Shown here one piece after another: positions 41,554 through 50,420 of a stretch of 64,000 bases of DNA. Source of the DNA: Rubrobacter taiwanensis (GTDB lineage: Bacteria > Actinomycetota > Rubrobacteria > Rubrobacterales > Rubrobacteraceae). Location: NCBI RefSeq assembly GCF_004337705.1, contig NZ_SKBU01000016.1:53926-117925 (forward strand), given 5' to 3'. The position numbers and the translations under genes were made by a program. Position 1 is the first letter of the stretch; every line of letters starts with the position of its first letter. The notes under the pieces are model-generated. The model saw nothing but the letters and a program-made list of their open reading frames with translations, did no database searches and was not told the DNA's origin.

Positions 41554-42221
41554 TGCCGCAAGCCATAGGGTTCGACATCTACGGGACGCTAGTGGACCCG
41601 CTGGAGATGAACGAGCACCTCCGGCCACTGGCTGCAGATAAAGCGGACCGCCTCTCGGAGCTGTGGCGGCAGAAGCAGATCGAGTACACCTTCCGCAAGG
41701 CGCTCATGCGCCGCTATGAGAACTTCGGGATCTGCACCCGGCAGGCCCTGGAGTTCGCCGCCGCCTCTCTGGGAGTGGAGCTCTCCGAGGAGGACAAGAA
41801 CAGCCTCCTCGAAGAATACCAGAACCTGCGCCCCTTCCCGGACGTGCTGCCGGGCCTGGAGAGGCTGCGGGCGCAGGATCACACCCTCGTCACCTTCTCC
41901 AACGGCGTCGAGGCGGCGGCGCGCGTGCTGCTGGAGCGGGCCGGGATACTGCCGCACCTGAGCGGCGTGATCAGCGTGGACGACGTGGAGAGCTTCAAGC
42001 CCGATCCCGTCGTCTACGCCTACCTGGCCAGGAGGTTAGACCGCCCGGCGGAGGAGGTCTGGCTCGTCTCCTCCAACCCGTTCGACGTGATCGGGGCTAA
42101 GTCGGCGGGGCTTAAAGCGGCGTGGGTGAAGCGCAGACCCGATGCGGTCTTCGACCCGTGGGGAATCGAGCCGGACGTGACGGTGAACAATCTGGAGGAG
42201 CTGGCGGAGAGGATCAGCTAG
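41553..42221 (+). CDS. Haloacid dehalogenase, type II (HAD superfamily)
   Basis: 222 residues. Nucleophile Asp in FDIYGTLVDP, motif II TFSNG, motif III Lys in FKPDPVVY and the C-terminal VSSNPFDVIGAKSAGLKAAWV, all typical of L-2-haloacid dehalogenases. Hydrolyses 2-haloacids (for example 2-chloropropionate) to hydroxyacids; with the propionyl-CoA genes upstream, halogenated propionates or another short acid could be the substrate. The start overlaps the prpE stop by one base (TGATG). Confidence 0.9.
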   Translation: MPQAIGFDIYGTLVDPLEMNEHLRPLAADKADRLSELWRQKQIEYTFRKALMRRYENFGICTRQALEFAAASLGVELSEEDKNSLLEEYQNLRPFPDVLPGLERLRAQDHTLVTFSNGVEAAARVLLERAGILPHLSGVISVDDVESFKPDPVVYAYLARRLDRPAEEVWLVSSNPFDVIGAKSAGLKAAWVKRRPDAVFDPWGIEPDVTVNNLEELAERIS

Positions 42222-42579
42222 CGGGCAGCACGGAGAATCCCTCCTTTCGTAGCCGCCTCGCGCAGCCGATCGTCCAGACACACGAACTCCCGGCCGGCGG
42301 GGTTGTTCTCGCACCAGCGCAGGGCAGCGGCAAGTTGCAAGGCGTCTGCCGCGCACAACGGATGGACGGCCAGCAGCCGTTCAGCGAGAGAGCGCAGCCG
42401 GTTCGTGGGTTGCATCTCCGACCAGTTCCCGGAGAAGGTTTCCAGTACACCTCTCTGGCTCGCCCCTCTTCGGCGGTAGAGATCCCACCCTCTCGTAAGC
42501 AGCGCTTCAGTGCAGAGACGCATTCTATCCGGGCACCCCACCACACCACCATATCCTCATCCTCCCGCAGCAGGTCCCC
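42218..42579 (-). pseudogene. Degraded PIN-domain (VapC-like) toxin
   Basis: Two minus-strand frames carry consecutive parts of one PIN protein: DLLREDEDMVVWWGARIECVSAL (about 42576-42500) in one frame and SEMQPT...LHPLCAADALQLAAALRW...FVCLDDRLREAA in the next (to 42218). A one-base change near 42450-42465 separates them. Upstream of the first part a TAA in frame (near 42580) removes the N-terminus with the first catalytic Asp. No antitoxin gene is found beside it. Reads as a decayed toxin relic. Confidence 0.75.
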
Positions 42580-42700
42580 TTAGGGCTTCCGAAGCTTACT
42601 ACGGCCGGCATAGGCCCCGGCCCCTGCCCGGGAGGTTGTGCCGAAAGACGCCGTCCAGAGCGCACGGATACCAGTACCGGGCGGGGCGGGTTTGGCTTCG

Positions 42701-43603
42701 TCAGCCGGACCTCTGCAAGATTCCCATGAGGTGGTCGGGCATGTCGGTAAACATCCCCTCCACTCCGAGGTTCAGGAGCCGCAGCATGTCCGCCCGCTCG
42801 TTGACGGTGTAGGGGTGCACCACGAGGTTCCGCCGGTTGGCCTCCTGGACGAGCCCGGCGTCCACCAGGTCCTTATCCGGCCCGATGCCGTTCGCGTATT
42901 CGGCCGCCGCGTCCAGAAGCTCTTCCCGGTCCTGGCCCGCCACCATCTCCGGCGAGTAGAGCTGTACCAGGAAGAGATCTTCGTCCAGCTCGCGCAGGAG
43001 CTGCAGCGACTCCGGCGAGAAGGACTGCACGATCACGCGGTCGGTCCCCAGCAGGCCGTTCTCGTCTAGCACCTCGATCAGCCGCCGTTCCATGCCCGGG
43101 TGTGCCTCCGGCTCTTTGGTCTCTATGTAGAGCCGGGCGTCTCTCCCGACGAGGTCTATGACCTCCTGCAGGGTAGGCACCTCCTCACCGGCGTACTCCT
43201 CGCCGAACCACGATCCGGCGTCCAGCCGCTTTATCTCCTCCAGGGTGAAGAGCCCTGCGATCCAGGGCTCCCGGTCCGGGTAGACCTCCTCGGCGTCGGT
43301 GGTGCGCTCCAGCGAGACGTCGTGCAGAGCGATGAGGGCTCCGTCCTGCGTCATCTGGAGGTCTACCTCGATGTAGTCGGCACCCATCCCGAGCGCCTTC
43401 GCGTAGCTGGCGAGGGTGTGCTCCGGGGCGTAGGCCGAGGCCCCCCGGTACGCGATGACGGCGAACTCCTGCGGCTCGAACTCCCGGGTCACGGTCAGAT
43501 CGGGGGGAGACGGCTGGTGAAAGGCTGCGAGCGCAACCACCGCCACGGCCGCCGCTAGCAGCACGGCGGCCGTGGCGGGCCGGGTTCTCAGGTACTCCAA
43601 CAC
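42701..43603 (-). CDS. Glycerophosphodiester phosphodiesterase family protein, membrane-anchored
   Basis: 300 residues. One membrane-anchor/signal segment (about 11-28) is followed by a GDPD TIM-barrel: YRGASAYAPEHTLASY, GADYIEVDLQMTQDGALIALHDVSLERTT, then IETKEPEAHPGME. In most members the first motif is HRGA; here the first catalytic His is Tyr (Y52), while the metal-binding acids and the second His (HD) remain. Activity is therefore uncertain. GTG 43603 is preceded six bases upstream by a perfect TATAAT, implying a leaderless mRNA. Confidence 0.85.
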   Translation of the reverse strand: MLEYLRTRPATAAVLLAAAVAVVALAAFHQPSPPDLTVTREFEPQEFAVIAYRGASAYAPEHTLASYAKALGMGADYIEVDLQMTQDGALIALHDVSLERTTDAEEVYPDREPWIAGLFTLEEIKRLDAGSWFGEEYAGEEVPTLQEVIDLVGRDARLYIETKEPEAHPGMERRLIEVLDENGLLGTDRVIVQSFSPESLQLLRELDEDLFLVQLYSPEMVAGQDREELLDAAAEYANGIGPDKDLVDAGLVQEANRRNLVVHPYTVNERADMLRLLNLGVEGMFTDMPDHLMGILQRSG

Positions 43604-43609
43604 GCGTCC

Positions 43610-43615
43610 ATTATA
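43610..43615 (-). promoter_or_regulatory. -10 box of the glycerophosphodiesterase gene
   Basis: Minus strand TATAAT, perfect match, six bases before GTG 43603. No -35 hexamer of quality; the region overlaps the end of the M14 carboxypeptidase gene. Confidence 0.45.
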
Positions 43616-43634
43616 CGCGCCGGGCGACCGTACC

Positions 43635-44873
43635 CTACCGGGCGGTCTGCGGGATCTCGTGGTAGCGTTCGGGGTCTATCTCCCGCACGGAACCGTCGGC
43701 GACGCTCTGCAGGATGCCGTACAGCCCGGTCTCCACCGCCCGGGTGAGCTGTCCCTTCTGCTTCTGGCCGTAGGTCCAGGTCTGTCCGCGCACCTCGAAG
43801 AGCACCGTTCCGCTGCCGTTCAAGGCGAACGATCCGAGCGCCGTGCCCGGAAGATCGAGGCCCTGCGGGTAGAGCGTCACGTTCTTGAAGGGCGAGCTGC
43901 CCATAGCCTGCAGCGCGTCGTAGGCGGCCACGTTGAGCTGCCGGGAGAAGTCGAAATCGTAGCGGTCGGCGTACTCGGCGTACCTGGCCCCCTCGGGTGT
44001 CCGGGGGTCCGGCACGAACTGGGCGCTGAGGGAGAGCGTTACGTAGTCCCCGTCCTCGTCCCCGACGCGGTAGCAGGGCCCCTGGTGGTGCAGGTCGACG
44101 AAGACGTCCACCCGGCCGAAGCGGTCGAGCAGGTCCCGGTAGACGTCGCGCACGGCCTGGGCCTCGGGCGTTATGTACCAGCCGGGCCTGCTGGAAGAGC
44201 CGGGGAAGTCCTGCGGCCGCGGCACGTAGTCCAGATCCGGGTTGAAGTCCCGGTTGACGTCGAAACCGGGGCGCTGCGAGTAGTCGTCGTTCTGCAGCCG
44301 CCCGGTGTAGTAGTTCCAGGCCGGCCGGGCTCCGGCGAGCTGCGGGAAGCGCTCCACGACCTCCTGCCAGCTCATGTCGTTGCCCCGCCGGTCCAGCTCG
44401 GCGGCGTCCGGGTTCATCTTCGGCATCGCCACGAGCGTTATGTTCTCGCGGATCTCCCGTGCCCGGGCGGAGTCGCTGGAACCGAGGTACCGGAGCATCG
44501 AGAGGAGAGCCTCGGTCCCGGTCTTCTCGTTGCCGTGGATCTCGCTGGTTATGAGCGCTACCTGATCCCCGCTGCCCACGGTAGCGGCGAAGATCTCACG
44601 CCCGCGATTGGAGTGTCCCACGACCTCGACGCCGACGCGCCCGCCGCTCGCACGCTCTATCTGGGCCAGCTGGCGCTTGAGCTGTTCGTGGCTCGTCCAG
44701 CCCGCACTGGAGGTGTCTCCCGTCTCGGTGCCGCAGTGAGCGTTGGCGGATTGAGCGGCCGCCGGCGAACCGGGTGCCAGCAGCGCCGCCACGATGGCGG
44801 CCGCCGCCACGAACAGCGCGGCCAGCAGGCTGCCCAGGAGCGGTTTCAAGCGTGCCAATGCATCCAACCCCAT
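43635..44873 (-). CDS. Secreted M14 zinc carboxypeptidase
   Basis: 412 residues with a signal peptide (LLGSLLAALFVAAAAIVAALLAPGSPAAAQS region, cut near 41-43). Zinc ligands in ITSEIHGNEKTG (H-x-x-E) and the later His in FVDLHHQG; the catalytic Glu is probable in VLFEVRGQ. Long insert (about 165-215) with aromatic and Asp-rich stretches. It should release C-terminal residues from peptides outside the cell. ATG 44873 preceded by GAAGGAGG. Same strand as and 31 bp ahead of the glycerophosphodiesterase. Confidence 0.9.
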   Translation of the reverse strand: MGLDALARLKPLLGSLLAALFVAAAAIVAALLAPGSPAAAQSANAHCGTETGDTSSAGWTSHEQLKRQLAQIERASGGRVGVEVVGHSNRGREIFAATVGSGDQVALITSEIHGNEKTGTEALLSMLRYLGSSDSARAREIRENITLVAMPKMNPDAAELDRRGNDMSWQEVVERFPQLAGARPAWNYYTGRLQNDDYSQRPGFDVNRDFNPDLDYVPRPQDFPGSSSRPGWYITPEAQAVRDVYRDLLDRFGRVDVFVDLHHQGPCYRVGDEDGDYVTLSLSAQFVPDPRTPEGARYAEYADRYDFDFSRQLNVAAYDALQAMGSSPFKNVTLYPQGLDLPGTALGSFALNGSGTVLFEVRGQTWTYGQKQKGQLTRAVETGLYGILQSVADGSVREIDPERYHEIPQTAR

Positions 44874-44940
44874 CCTCCTTCTCTCGCTATCCCACCAAGC
44901 AGCTAACAGCTTAACTCTCCGGCGGGCCCGGGTAAACCCG

Positions 44941-46113
44941 CTACACGGCCCCGCCGCGCCTCAGCTCCTCCAATGCCTCCGGCCCGCAGCCGAGCTCCCG
45001 CAGGATGGCCTCCGTGTGCTCGCCCACCTCCGGGATCGGTCCCAGACTCGCCCCCAAACCGTCCACCGGCGGCGAGAGGGCGCGCAGGGCTCCGACCGGC
45101 GACCCCACCTCCGCCCACCGGCCCCGCGCCGCAAGCTGCGGATGCTCTATGAACTCTCCTACGTCGCGTAACCGGGCGTTGGCTATGCGGGCGCGATCGA
45201 GGCGGGAGATCGCCCCTTCCGAAGACAGCCTCCCGAACACCCCCTCTATGACCGCACCCAGCTCCTTCTGGTTTGCTACCCTCCTTGAGTTGCTCTCGAA
45301 GCGGGGGTCTCTGGCCAGTTCGGGACGTTCCAGCACCGCCTCGCAGAAGCGCTCCCACTCCCGCTCGTTCTGGATGCCCAGGAATACCGTCTTCCCATCA
45401 CCGCATACAAAGGGTCCGTAGGGGGCTATGGCGGCGTGCCTTGCCCCGGTGCGCTGAGGCGGCTCGCCCCCGTAGAGAGTGTAGTAGAGGGGGTAGCCCA
45501 TCCACTCTCCTAAAGCCTCTAACATGGAGACCTCCAAAGACGCCCCCTCCCCGGTGCGCTCCCGCCTGAAGAGCGCGGCGAGTATGCTCGAGTAGGCGTA
45601 CATCCCGGCAGCGATGTCGGCGACCGAGATGCCGACCTTGGAGGGGGTATCCGGCGTGCCGGTGATGGAGACCAGCCCCGCCTCGCACTGCACCAGGAGG
45701 TCGTAGGCCTTCTTGTCCCGGTAGGGGCCCGAGGAGCCGTAGCCGGAGATGGAGCACACGATGAGGCTGGGGTGCCGCTCTCTGAGTGCTTCGGCTCCAA
45801 ACCCCAGCCTCTGTGCCGCTCCTGGGGCCAGGTTCTGCACGAAGATGTCGGCCCGCTTTAGTAGCTTCTCAAGAATATCGCGGGCGCGCTCGTCTTTGAG
45901 ATTGAGCGTGATCGACTCCTTGGAGCGGTTGAGCCACACAAAGTGGCTGGACATCCCCTTCACCGTCTCGTCGTAGGAGCGGGCGAAGTCTCCAACTTCG
46001 GGACGTTCGACCTTTATGACTCTTGCGCCTAAGTCTGCGAGCTGGCGGGTGGCGAAGGGGGCGGCCACCGCCTGCTCTAAAGAGATCACCGTGATACCTT
46101 CGAGTGGCAGCAT
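44941..46113 (-). CDS. Class III CoA-transferase (CaiB/BaiF family)
   Basis: 390 residues. Motifs: LEGITVISLEQAVAAPFATRQLADLGARVIKVERP, LNRSKESITLNLKDE, and the catalytic Asp in VGISVADIAAGMYA. These enzymes move CoA between acyl groups of short carboxylic acids, such as formate/oxalate or (carnitine) crotonobetaine. The acyl-CoA dehydrogenase immediately upstream on the same strand suggests degradation of a dicarboxylic or branched acid. Single base between the genes. Confidence 0.92.
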   Translation of the reverse strand: MLPLEGITVISLEQAVAAPFATRQLADLGARVIKVERPEVGDFARSYDETVKGMSSHFVWLNRSKESITLNLKDERARDILEKLLKRADIFVQNLAPGAAQRLGFGAEALRERHPSLIVCSISGYGSSGPYRDKKAYDLLVQCEAGLVSITGTPDTPSKVGISVADIAAGMYAYSSILAALFRRERTGEGASLEVSMLEALGEWMGYPLYYTLYGGEPPQRTGARHAAIAPYGPFVCGDGKTVFLGIQNEREWERFCEAVLERPELARDPRFESNSRRVANQKELGAVIEGVFGRLSSEGAISRLDRARIANARLRDVGEFIEHPQLAARGRWAEVGSPVGALRALSPPVDGLGASLGPIPEVGEHTEAILRELGCGPEALEELRRGGAV

Positions 46114-46114
46114 C

Positions 46115-47266
46115 CTAAAACGACCTCGGCAGTCCCAGCACGTGCTCGGCGATGTAGGAGAGGATGAGGTTGGTGGAGATGGGCGCCACCTTAAACAGGC
46201 GCGTCTCGCGGAACTTCCTCTCCACGTCGTACTCGACGTCGTAGCCGTAGCCCCCGTAGGTCTGCATCGCTACGTTGGCCGCCTCCCAGGCGGCATCGGC
46301 CGCAAGGAGCAACGCCATGTTCGCCTCCGCTCCGCACGGCTCTCCGGCATCGAAGAGTTGCGCCGCCTTAAAGCGCATGAGGCTCGCCGCCTCCACGCCT
46401 ATGTGCGCCCTTGCTATGGGGAACTGGATGCCCTGGTTCTGGCCGATGGGCCGCCCGAAGACGACGCGCTCTTTGGCGCGCCGGGTCGCACGGTCTACGA
46501 ACCACCGGCCGTTGCCGATACACTCTGCGGCGATCAGGACGCGCTCGGCGTTCATCCCGTCCAGAATGTAGCGGAAGCCTTTGCCCTCCTCGCCGATCAG
46601 GGCGCTCGCCGGAACCTCGAGGTTCTCGAAGACGAGCTCGTTGGTCTCGTTGTTGATCATCACCCGCCGGGGTTTTACCGTCATGCCCACCGCTTCGCGC
46701 AGATCTACGAGAAAGACCGAGAGTCCCTCTGATCTCTTCCTCACCCGCTCGCGCGGCGTGGTCCGGGCCAGAAGCAGCATGAGGTCGGAGTGCTGAACGC
46801 GGGAGATGTAGATCTTGCGCCCGTTTATGATGTAGCGGTCACCTTCTTTGCGGGCGAAGGTCTTTATGGAGGTCGTGTCGGTACCGGCCTCCGGCTCCGT
46901 GACCCCGAAGGCCTGAAGGCGGATCTCTCCTGTGGCTATCTTCGGCAGATACTCCCTCTTCTGCTCCTCAGAGCCGTGCCTGAGAAGCGTCCCCATCACG
47001 TACATCTGGGCGTGGGCGGGCTGGGCATTGCCGCCGCTCCTGTTGACCTCCTCCAGGATCACCGACGCCTCGGCCAGGCTCATCCCCAAGCCCCCGTACT
47101 CCTTCGGGATGAGCGCGCCGAGGTAGCCTTCTTCGGTCATGGCCCGGACGAACTCCTCCGGGTACCCGCGCCTGGCATCCAGCCCCCGCCAGTAGGAGTC
47201 GGGGAATCGCCCGCACACCTCGCGCACCTCGGCCCGCAGGTCCTCGAACCCCGCGGTTCCGCTCAT
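46115..47266 (-). CDS. Acyl-CoA dehydrogenase
   Basis: 383 residues. FAD/CoA features: LQAFGVTEPEAGTDTTSIKTFA, YIINGRKIYISRVQHSD, and the C-terminal MQTYGGYGYDVEYDVERKFRETRL. Introduces a double bond next to the CoA thioester, coupled to a CaiB-type transferase. ATG 47266 starts a long helix (GFEDLRAEVREVCGRFP). Upstream of it (47267-47543) is a 277-bp region without a gene; it holds the start points of this unit and the DASS gene but no clear operator. Confidence 0.9.
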   Translation of the reverse strand: MSGTAGFEDLRAEVREVCGRFPDSYWRGLDARRGYPEEFVRAMTEEGYLGALIPKEYGGLGMSLAEASVILEEVNRSGGNAQPAHAQMYVMGTLLRHGSEEQKREYLPKIATGEIRLQAFGVTEPEAGTDTTSIKTFARKEGDRYIINGRKIYISRVQHSDLMLLLARTTPRERVRKRSEGLSVFLVDLREAVGMTVKPRRVMINNETNELVFENLEVPASALIGEEGKGFRYILDGMNAERVLIAAECIGNGRWFVDRATRRAKERVVFGRPIGQNQGIQFPIARAHIGVEAASLMRFKAAQLFDAGEPCGAEANMALLLAADAAWEAANVAMQTYGGYGYDVEYDVERKFRETRLFKVAPISTNLILSYIAEHVLGLPRSF

Positions 47267-47543
47267 CCTGTCAGTGTGCGAAGATCCGCCGAAAGCCTCT
47301 GGTAAGCCGGTTTTCTGCGCTGTTTCTGTGCCATACCGGTCTCCGGATCATGATAGCACGGGCCATATAAACGAAGTCCGGGAATTGATGAGCTCAGAGG
47401 ATCTGTGAGGATTCAGGCCCCAGCCCAGGAAGCCTGTGCTGTCGTTCGCGCTGTTCCTGGTAACCTACATTTCTGACAGCCGGAGACGGGAGCGGAAAAT
47501 ATTCAGGATGATTGACCGTACGCGGGAGCCCGCCTGAAGCGGG

Positions 47544-48989
47544 ATGCGGGGGACGCCGCAAAATGCAGGGGAGGGAGAGAAGACAACCCCGGCGCAGCTC
47601 TCCCGGGCTCTCCGGGCGGCGCTGCCTTTCGCCCTCGGCGGCGCGGTCCTGCTTTTGCTCCCGGAGACGCTCGACTCTCCGGCCCGCTGGGCGCTGGCGA
47701 TCACGGCCGGCACGCTCACGGCCTGGATACTCGAACCCGTGCCGCTGGCCGCGACCTCGATCCCGGTCATCTTCGCGCTGGCGGCGAGCGGCGCGGCCTC
47801 GCCCGACCAGGCGGTCTCGGGGTTCGGCTCCGCACCGACGCTCCTGCTGGCGGCGGGCTTCATGATGGCGGCGGCGCTCCAGAAGACCCCGCTGGCCCGC
47901 CGGCTGACCTACACCTTTCTGCTCCGCGTGCCCCCGGGCAGCGGCGGTGTTCTGGCCGGGCTGCTCGTGGCTCTGATGGTTCTGGCGGTCTTCGTGCCCT
48001 CGACGGTGGTGCGGGCCGTGGCGCTCTTGCCGGTCGTGGTGGCGATCGCCGAGGCGTTCGCCCGGCACGGGTCGCCGAACGGTGCCAAGCGGCTTCTGCT
48101 CGGCCTGGCGTTCGGAGCGACGCTCGGCGGCATCGCTATCCTGCCGGCGGCTGTCGTCAACGTGCTGGCCGTGGACCTCGTCGTCGAAGCGGGGGGCGAG
48201 AGGATCACCTACTTCGACTGGTTACTGCTCACCTGGCCGGTGGCTCTTCTGGCGTTCCTGGCCCTGTGGCTGGGGCTGGTCCTCCTCTTCCCCACCCCGG
48301 AGGAGCGCGCCCTGGACCGGGAAGCCATCGCGCAGCGCCTGGCGGAGCTGGGACCGGTGACTGGCCGGGAGCTGAGGCTCGCCGGCATCCTGGTGCTCAC
48401 CGCCGTCCTCTGGTGCCTGGAGTCGGTGACCGGCTGGCACCCGGCGGTGCCGGCCTTCCTGGCCGTCGCCCTGATGACGGTCTCGCCGTTGCGGGTCGTG
48501 TCGTGGTCCGAGGTGCTGGAGATCTCGTGGAGCTCCATCTTCATGTTCGGAGCCAGCCTCTCCTTAGCGTTCACGCTCAGGGACACGGGGGCCGCCGCCT
48601 GGGTCGGGGAGCAGCTCCTGGGCGCCGGAGCTGCAGAGCTGGCCCGTTTTGGAGCCGTCGCCGGAGTGCTGGTCGTCGGCGGGATCATGCTCGTCTACCA
48701 GCTAGCGTTTGCCGGATCTACTCCCGCAGCGGCCACGCTCCTGCCCATCCTGCTGGCGGGTGCCGGAGCGCTGGAGCTGTCCGGTGCGGCGGTCGGCGTC
48801 ACGGTGGCGCTCGCCGGGCTGGCGACGTTCGTTCTGCCGTCCCAGGCGATGGCGAACCTCATCACCTACGAGACCGGGCTGTACGGCTCGCGCGACCTGC
48901 TGCGGGTCGGACTGCTGTTGACGGCAGTCTTTCTGGCGATACTGGGCGCTGTGGCGGCGCTGTGGTGGAGGCCGCTCGGCTTTGTCTGA
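47544..48989 (+). CDS. DASS/SLC13-family anion:Na+ symporter
   Basis: 481 residues with about 11 membrane segments. GFGSAPTLLLAAGFMMAAALQKTPLARR, the PSTVVRAVALLPVV segment in the place of the usual SNT motif, and VSWSEVLEISWSSIFMFGAS are typical of dicarboxylate/sulfate carriers of the CitT/DASS group. The fumarase genes downstream suggest tartrate, malate or fumarate as substrate. ATG 47544 preceded by a weak ribosome site; first of an operon of three. Confidence 0.85.
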   Translation: MRGTPQNAGEGEKTTPAQLSRALRAALPFALGGAVLLLLPETLDSPARWALAITAGTLTAWILEPVPLAATSIPVIFALAASGAASPDQAVSGFGSAPTLLLAAGFMMAAALQKTPLARRLTYTFLLRVPPGSGGVLAGLLVALMVLAVFVPSTVVRAVALLPVVVAIAEAFARHGSPNGAKRLLLGLAFGATLGGIAILPAAVVNVLAVDLVVEAGGERITYFDWLLLTWPVALLAFLALWLGLVLLFPTPEERALDREAIAQRLAELGPVTGRELRLAGILVLTAVLWCLESVTGWHPAVPAFLAVALMTVSPLRVVSWSEVLEISWSSIFMFGASLSLAFTLRDTGAAAWVGEQLLGAGAAELARFGAVAGVLVVGGIMLVYQLAFAGSTPAAATLLPILLAGAGALELSGAAVGVTVALAGLATFVLPSQAMANLITYETGLYGSRDLLRVGLLLTAVFLAILGAVAALWWRPLGFV

Positions 48990-49004
48990 TCGAGGAGGAG
49001 TGAG

Positions 49005-49847
49005 ATGCGCGAGATACACGTAGAGCGGGTGATCGAGGCGGTGCGCGAGCTGTGCGTCGAGGCCAACACCTGCCTGAGAGAGGATCATCTCTCCGCCCTG
49101 AGACAGGCGCTCGAAGAGGAGGAATCCCCGCTGGGGCGGGAGGTGATCGGGCAGCTGCTCGAGAACGCCGAGGTCTCCTGCCGGGAGTGCGTGGCGTTCT
49201 GCCAGGACACCGGATACGCGGTCTTCTTCGTGGAGCTGGGACAGGAGGTGCGCTTCGTGGGCGGCGGTCTGGAGGAGGCCATCAACGAGGGGGTCCGCCG
49301 GGGCTACCGGGAGGGGTACCTGCGCAAGTCCATCGTGGAGAGCCCGCTGCGGCGGACGAACACCGGCGACAACACCCCGGCCATCGTCTACTACGAGTTC
49401 GTGCCCGGCGACCGGCTCGGGCTGACCCTGCTGGTCAAGGGTGCCGGATGCGACAATATGAGCGCCATAAGGATGCTCACCCCGGCCCAGGGAGTGGAGG
49501 AGATGAAGCGGTTCGTCGTCGAGACCGTCGAGAAAGCGGGCCCGAACGCCAGCCCCCCGGTCACGGTGGGAGTGGGGATCGGGGGCACGTTCGAGAAGTC
49601 GGCGCAGCTGGCCAAGAAGGCGCTCACCCGGCGCTCCAGAGAACCCAGCCCGGACCCGGAGCTGGCGGCCCTGGAGCGGGAGATTCTGGAGGAGATCAAC
49701 GCCACCGGCATCGGTCCCGCCGGCTACGGCGGTACGGTGACGGCGCTGGCGGTCCACATCGAGAGCCACCCGACGCACATCGCGGCGTTCCCCGTGGCGG
49801 TGAACGTAGACTGCCACTCCCACCGCGTCCGGGAAGTAGAGCTGTGA
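49005..49847 (+). CDS. Class I fumarate hydratase/L-tartrate dehydratase, alpha subunit
   Basis: 280 residues. [4Fe-4S] ligands in CRECVAFCQDTGY and GAGCDNMSAIRML, with LLENAEVS and EINATGIGPAGYGGTVTAL downstream. In the two-subunit class I enzymes this half binds the cluster and the beta half completes the active site; substrates are fumarate/malate or tartrate. Starts 15 bp after the DASS gene with GAGGAG; stop overlaps the beta start by four bases (GTGA). Confidence 0.92.
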   Translation: MREIHVERVIEAVRELCVEANTCLREDHLSALRQALEEEESPLGREVIGQLLENAEVSCRECVAFCQDTGYAVFFVELGQEVRFVGGGLEEAINEGVRRGYREGYLRKSIVESPLRRTNTGDNTPAIVYYEFVPGDRLGLTLLVKGAGCDNMSAIRMLTPAQGVEEMKRFVVETVEKAGPNASPPVTVGVGIGGTFEKSAQLAKKALTRRSREPSPDPELAALEREILEEINATGIGPAGYGGTVTALAVHIESHPTHIAAFPVAVNVDCHSHRVREVEL

Positions 49848-50407
49848 GCGGCGGGTACGTCTCCCTCACCACCCCGCTCTCGGTGGAGGACATCGAGCCA
49901 CTGCACGCCGGAGACCTCGTACGCCTCAGCGGCGTGCTCTACACGGCGCGCGATGCGGCACACGCCCGCATGGCCGGGGCCCTCACGGCCGGAGAGCCGC
50001 TGCCCTTCGACCCCGAAGGTCAGGTAGTCTACTTCGTGGGGCCCACCCCCGCCCGCCCCGGACACGCCATTGGACCAGCAGGCCCCACGACGGCCTCCCG
50101 CATGGACCCGTACTCGCCCCTGCTAATAGAGCGGGGGCTCAGGGGCATGATCGGCAAGGGAACCCGCTCGGCGGAGGTGCGGGAGGCGATGCTCCGGTAC
50201 GGCTGCGTGTACTTCGGCGCGGTGGAAGGAACGGCGGCCCTGCTGGCGCAGTGCGTGAAGGAATCCGAGGTCGTAGCCTACGAGGACCTGGACGCCGAAG
50301 CCATCCGCCGGCTCGTCGTGGAAGACTTCCCGGCCGTGGTCGTCAACGACCTGCACAGCGGTGACCTGTACGAGGAAGGCCGGAGGCGCTGGCGCAGAAG
50401 AGAGTAG
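49844..50407 (+). CDS. Class I fumarate hydratase/L-tartrate dehydratase, beta subunit
   Basis: 187 residues from GTG 49844. Motifs: AGDLVRLSGVLYTARDAAHARM, FVGPTPARPGHAIGPAGPTTASRMDPY, IGKGTRSAEVREAM and GAVEGTAALLAQCVKESEVVAYEDLDAEAI-type sequence. The catalytic and substrate-phosphate/carboxylate loops of the family are present. Overlap with the alpha gene is the only in-frame choice that gives the standard N-terminus. Confidence 0.92.
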   Translation: MSGGYVSLTTPLSVEDIEPLHAGDLVRLSGVLYTARDAAHARMAGALTAGEPLPFDPEGQVVYFVGPTPARPGHAIGPAGPTTASRMDPYSPLLIERGLRGMIGKGTRSAEVREAMLRYGCVYFGAVEGTAALLAQCVKESEVVAYEDLDAEAIRRLVVEDFPAVVVNDLHSGDLYEEGRRRWRRRE

Positions 50408-50420
50408 AGGGAGGAGAAGG

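Noticed and set aside
42580..42700. Antitoxin partner for the PIN relic.
   Set aside because: I translated this stretch on the minus strand and saw no Phd/VapB-like sequence.
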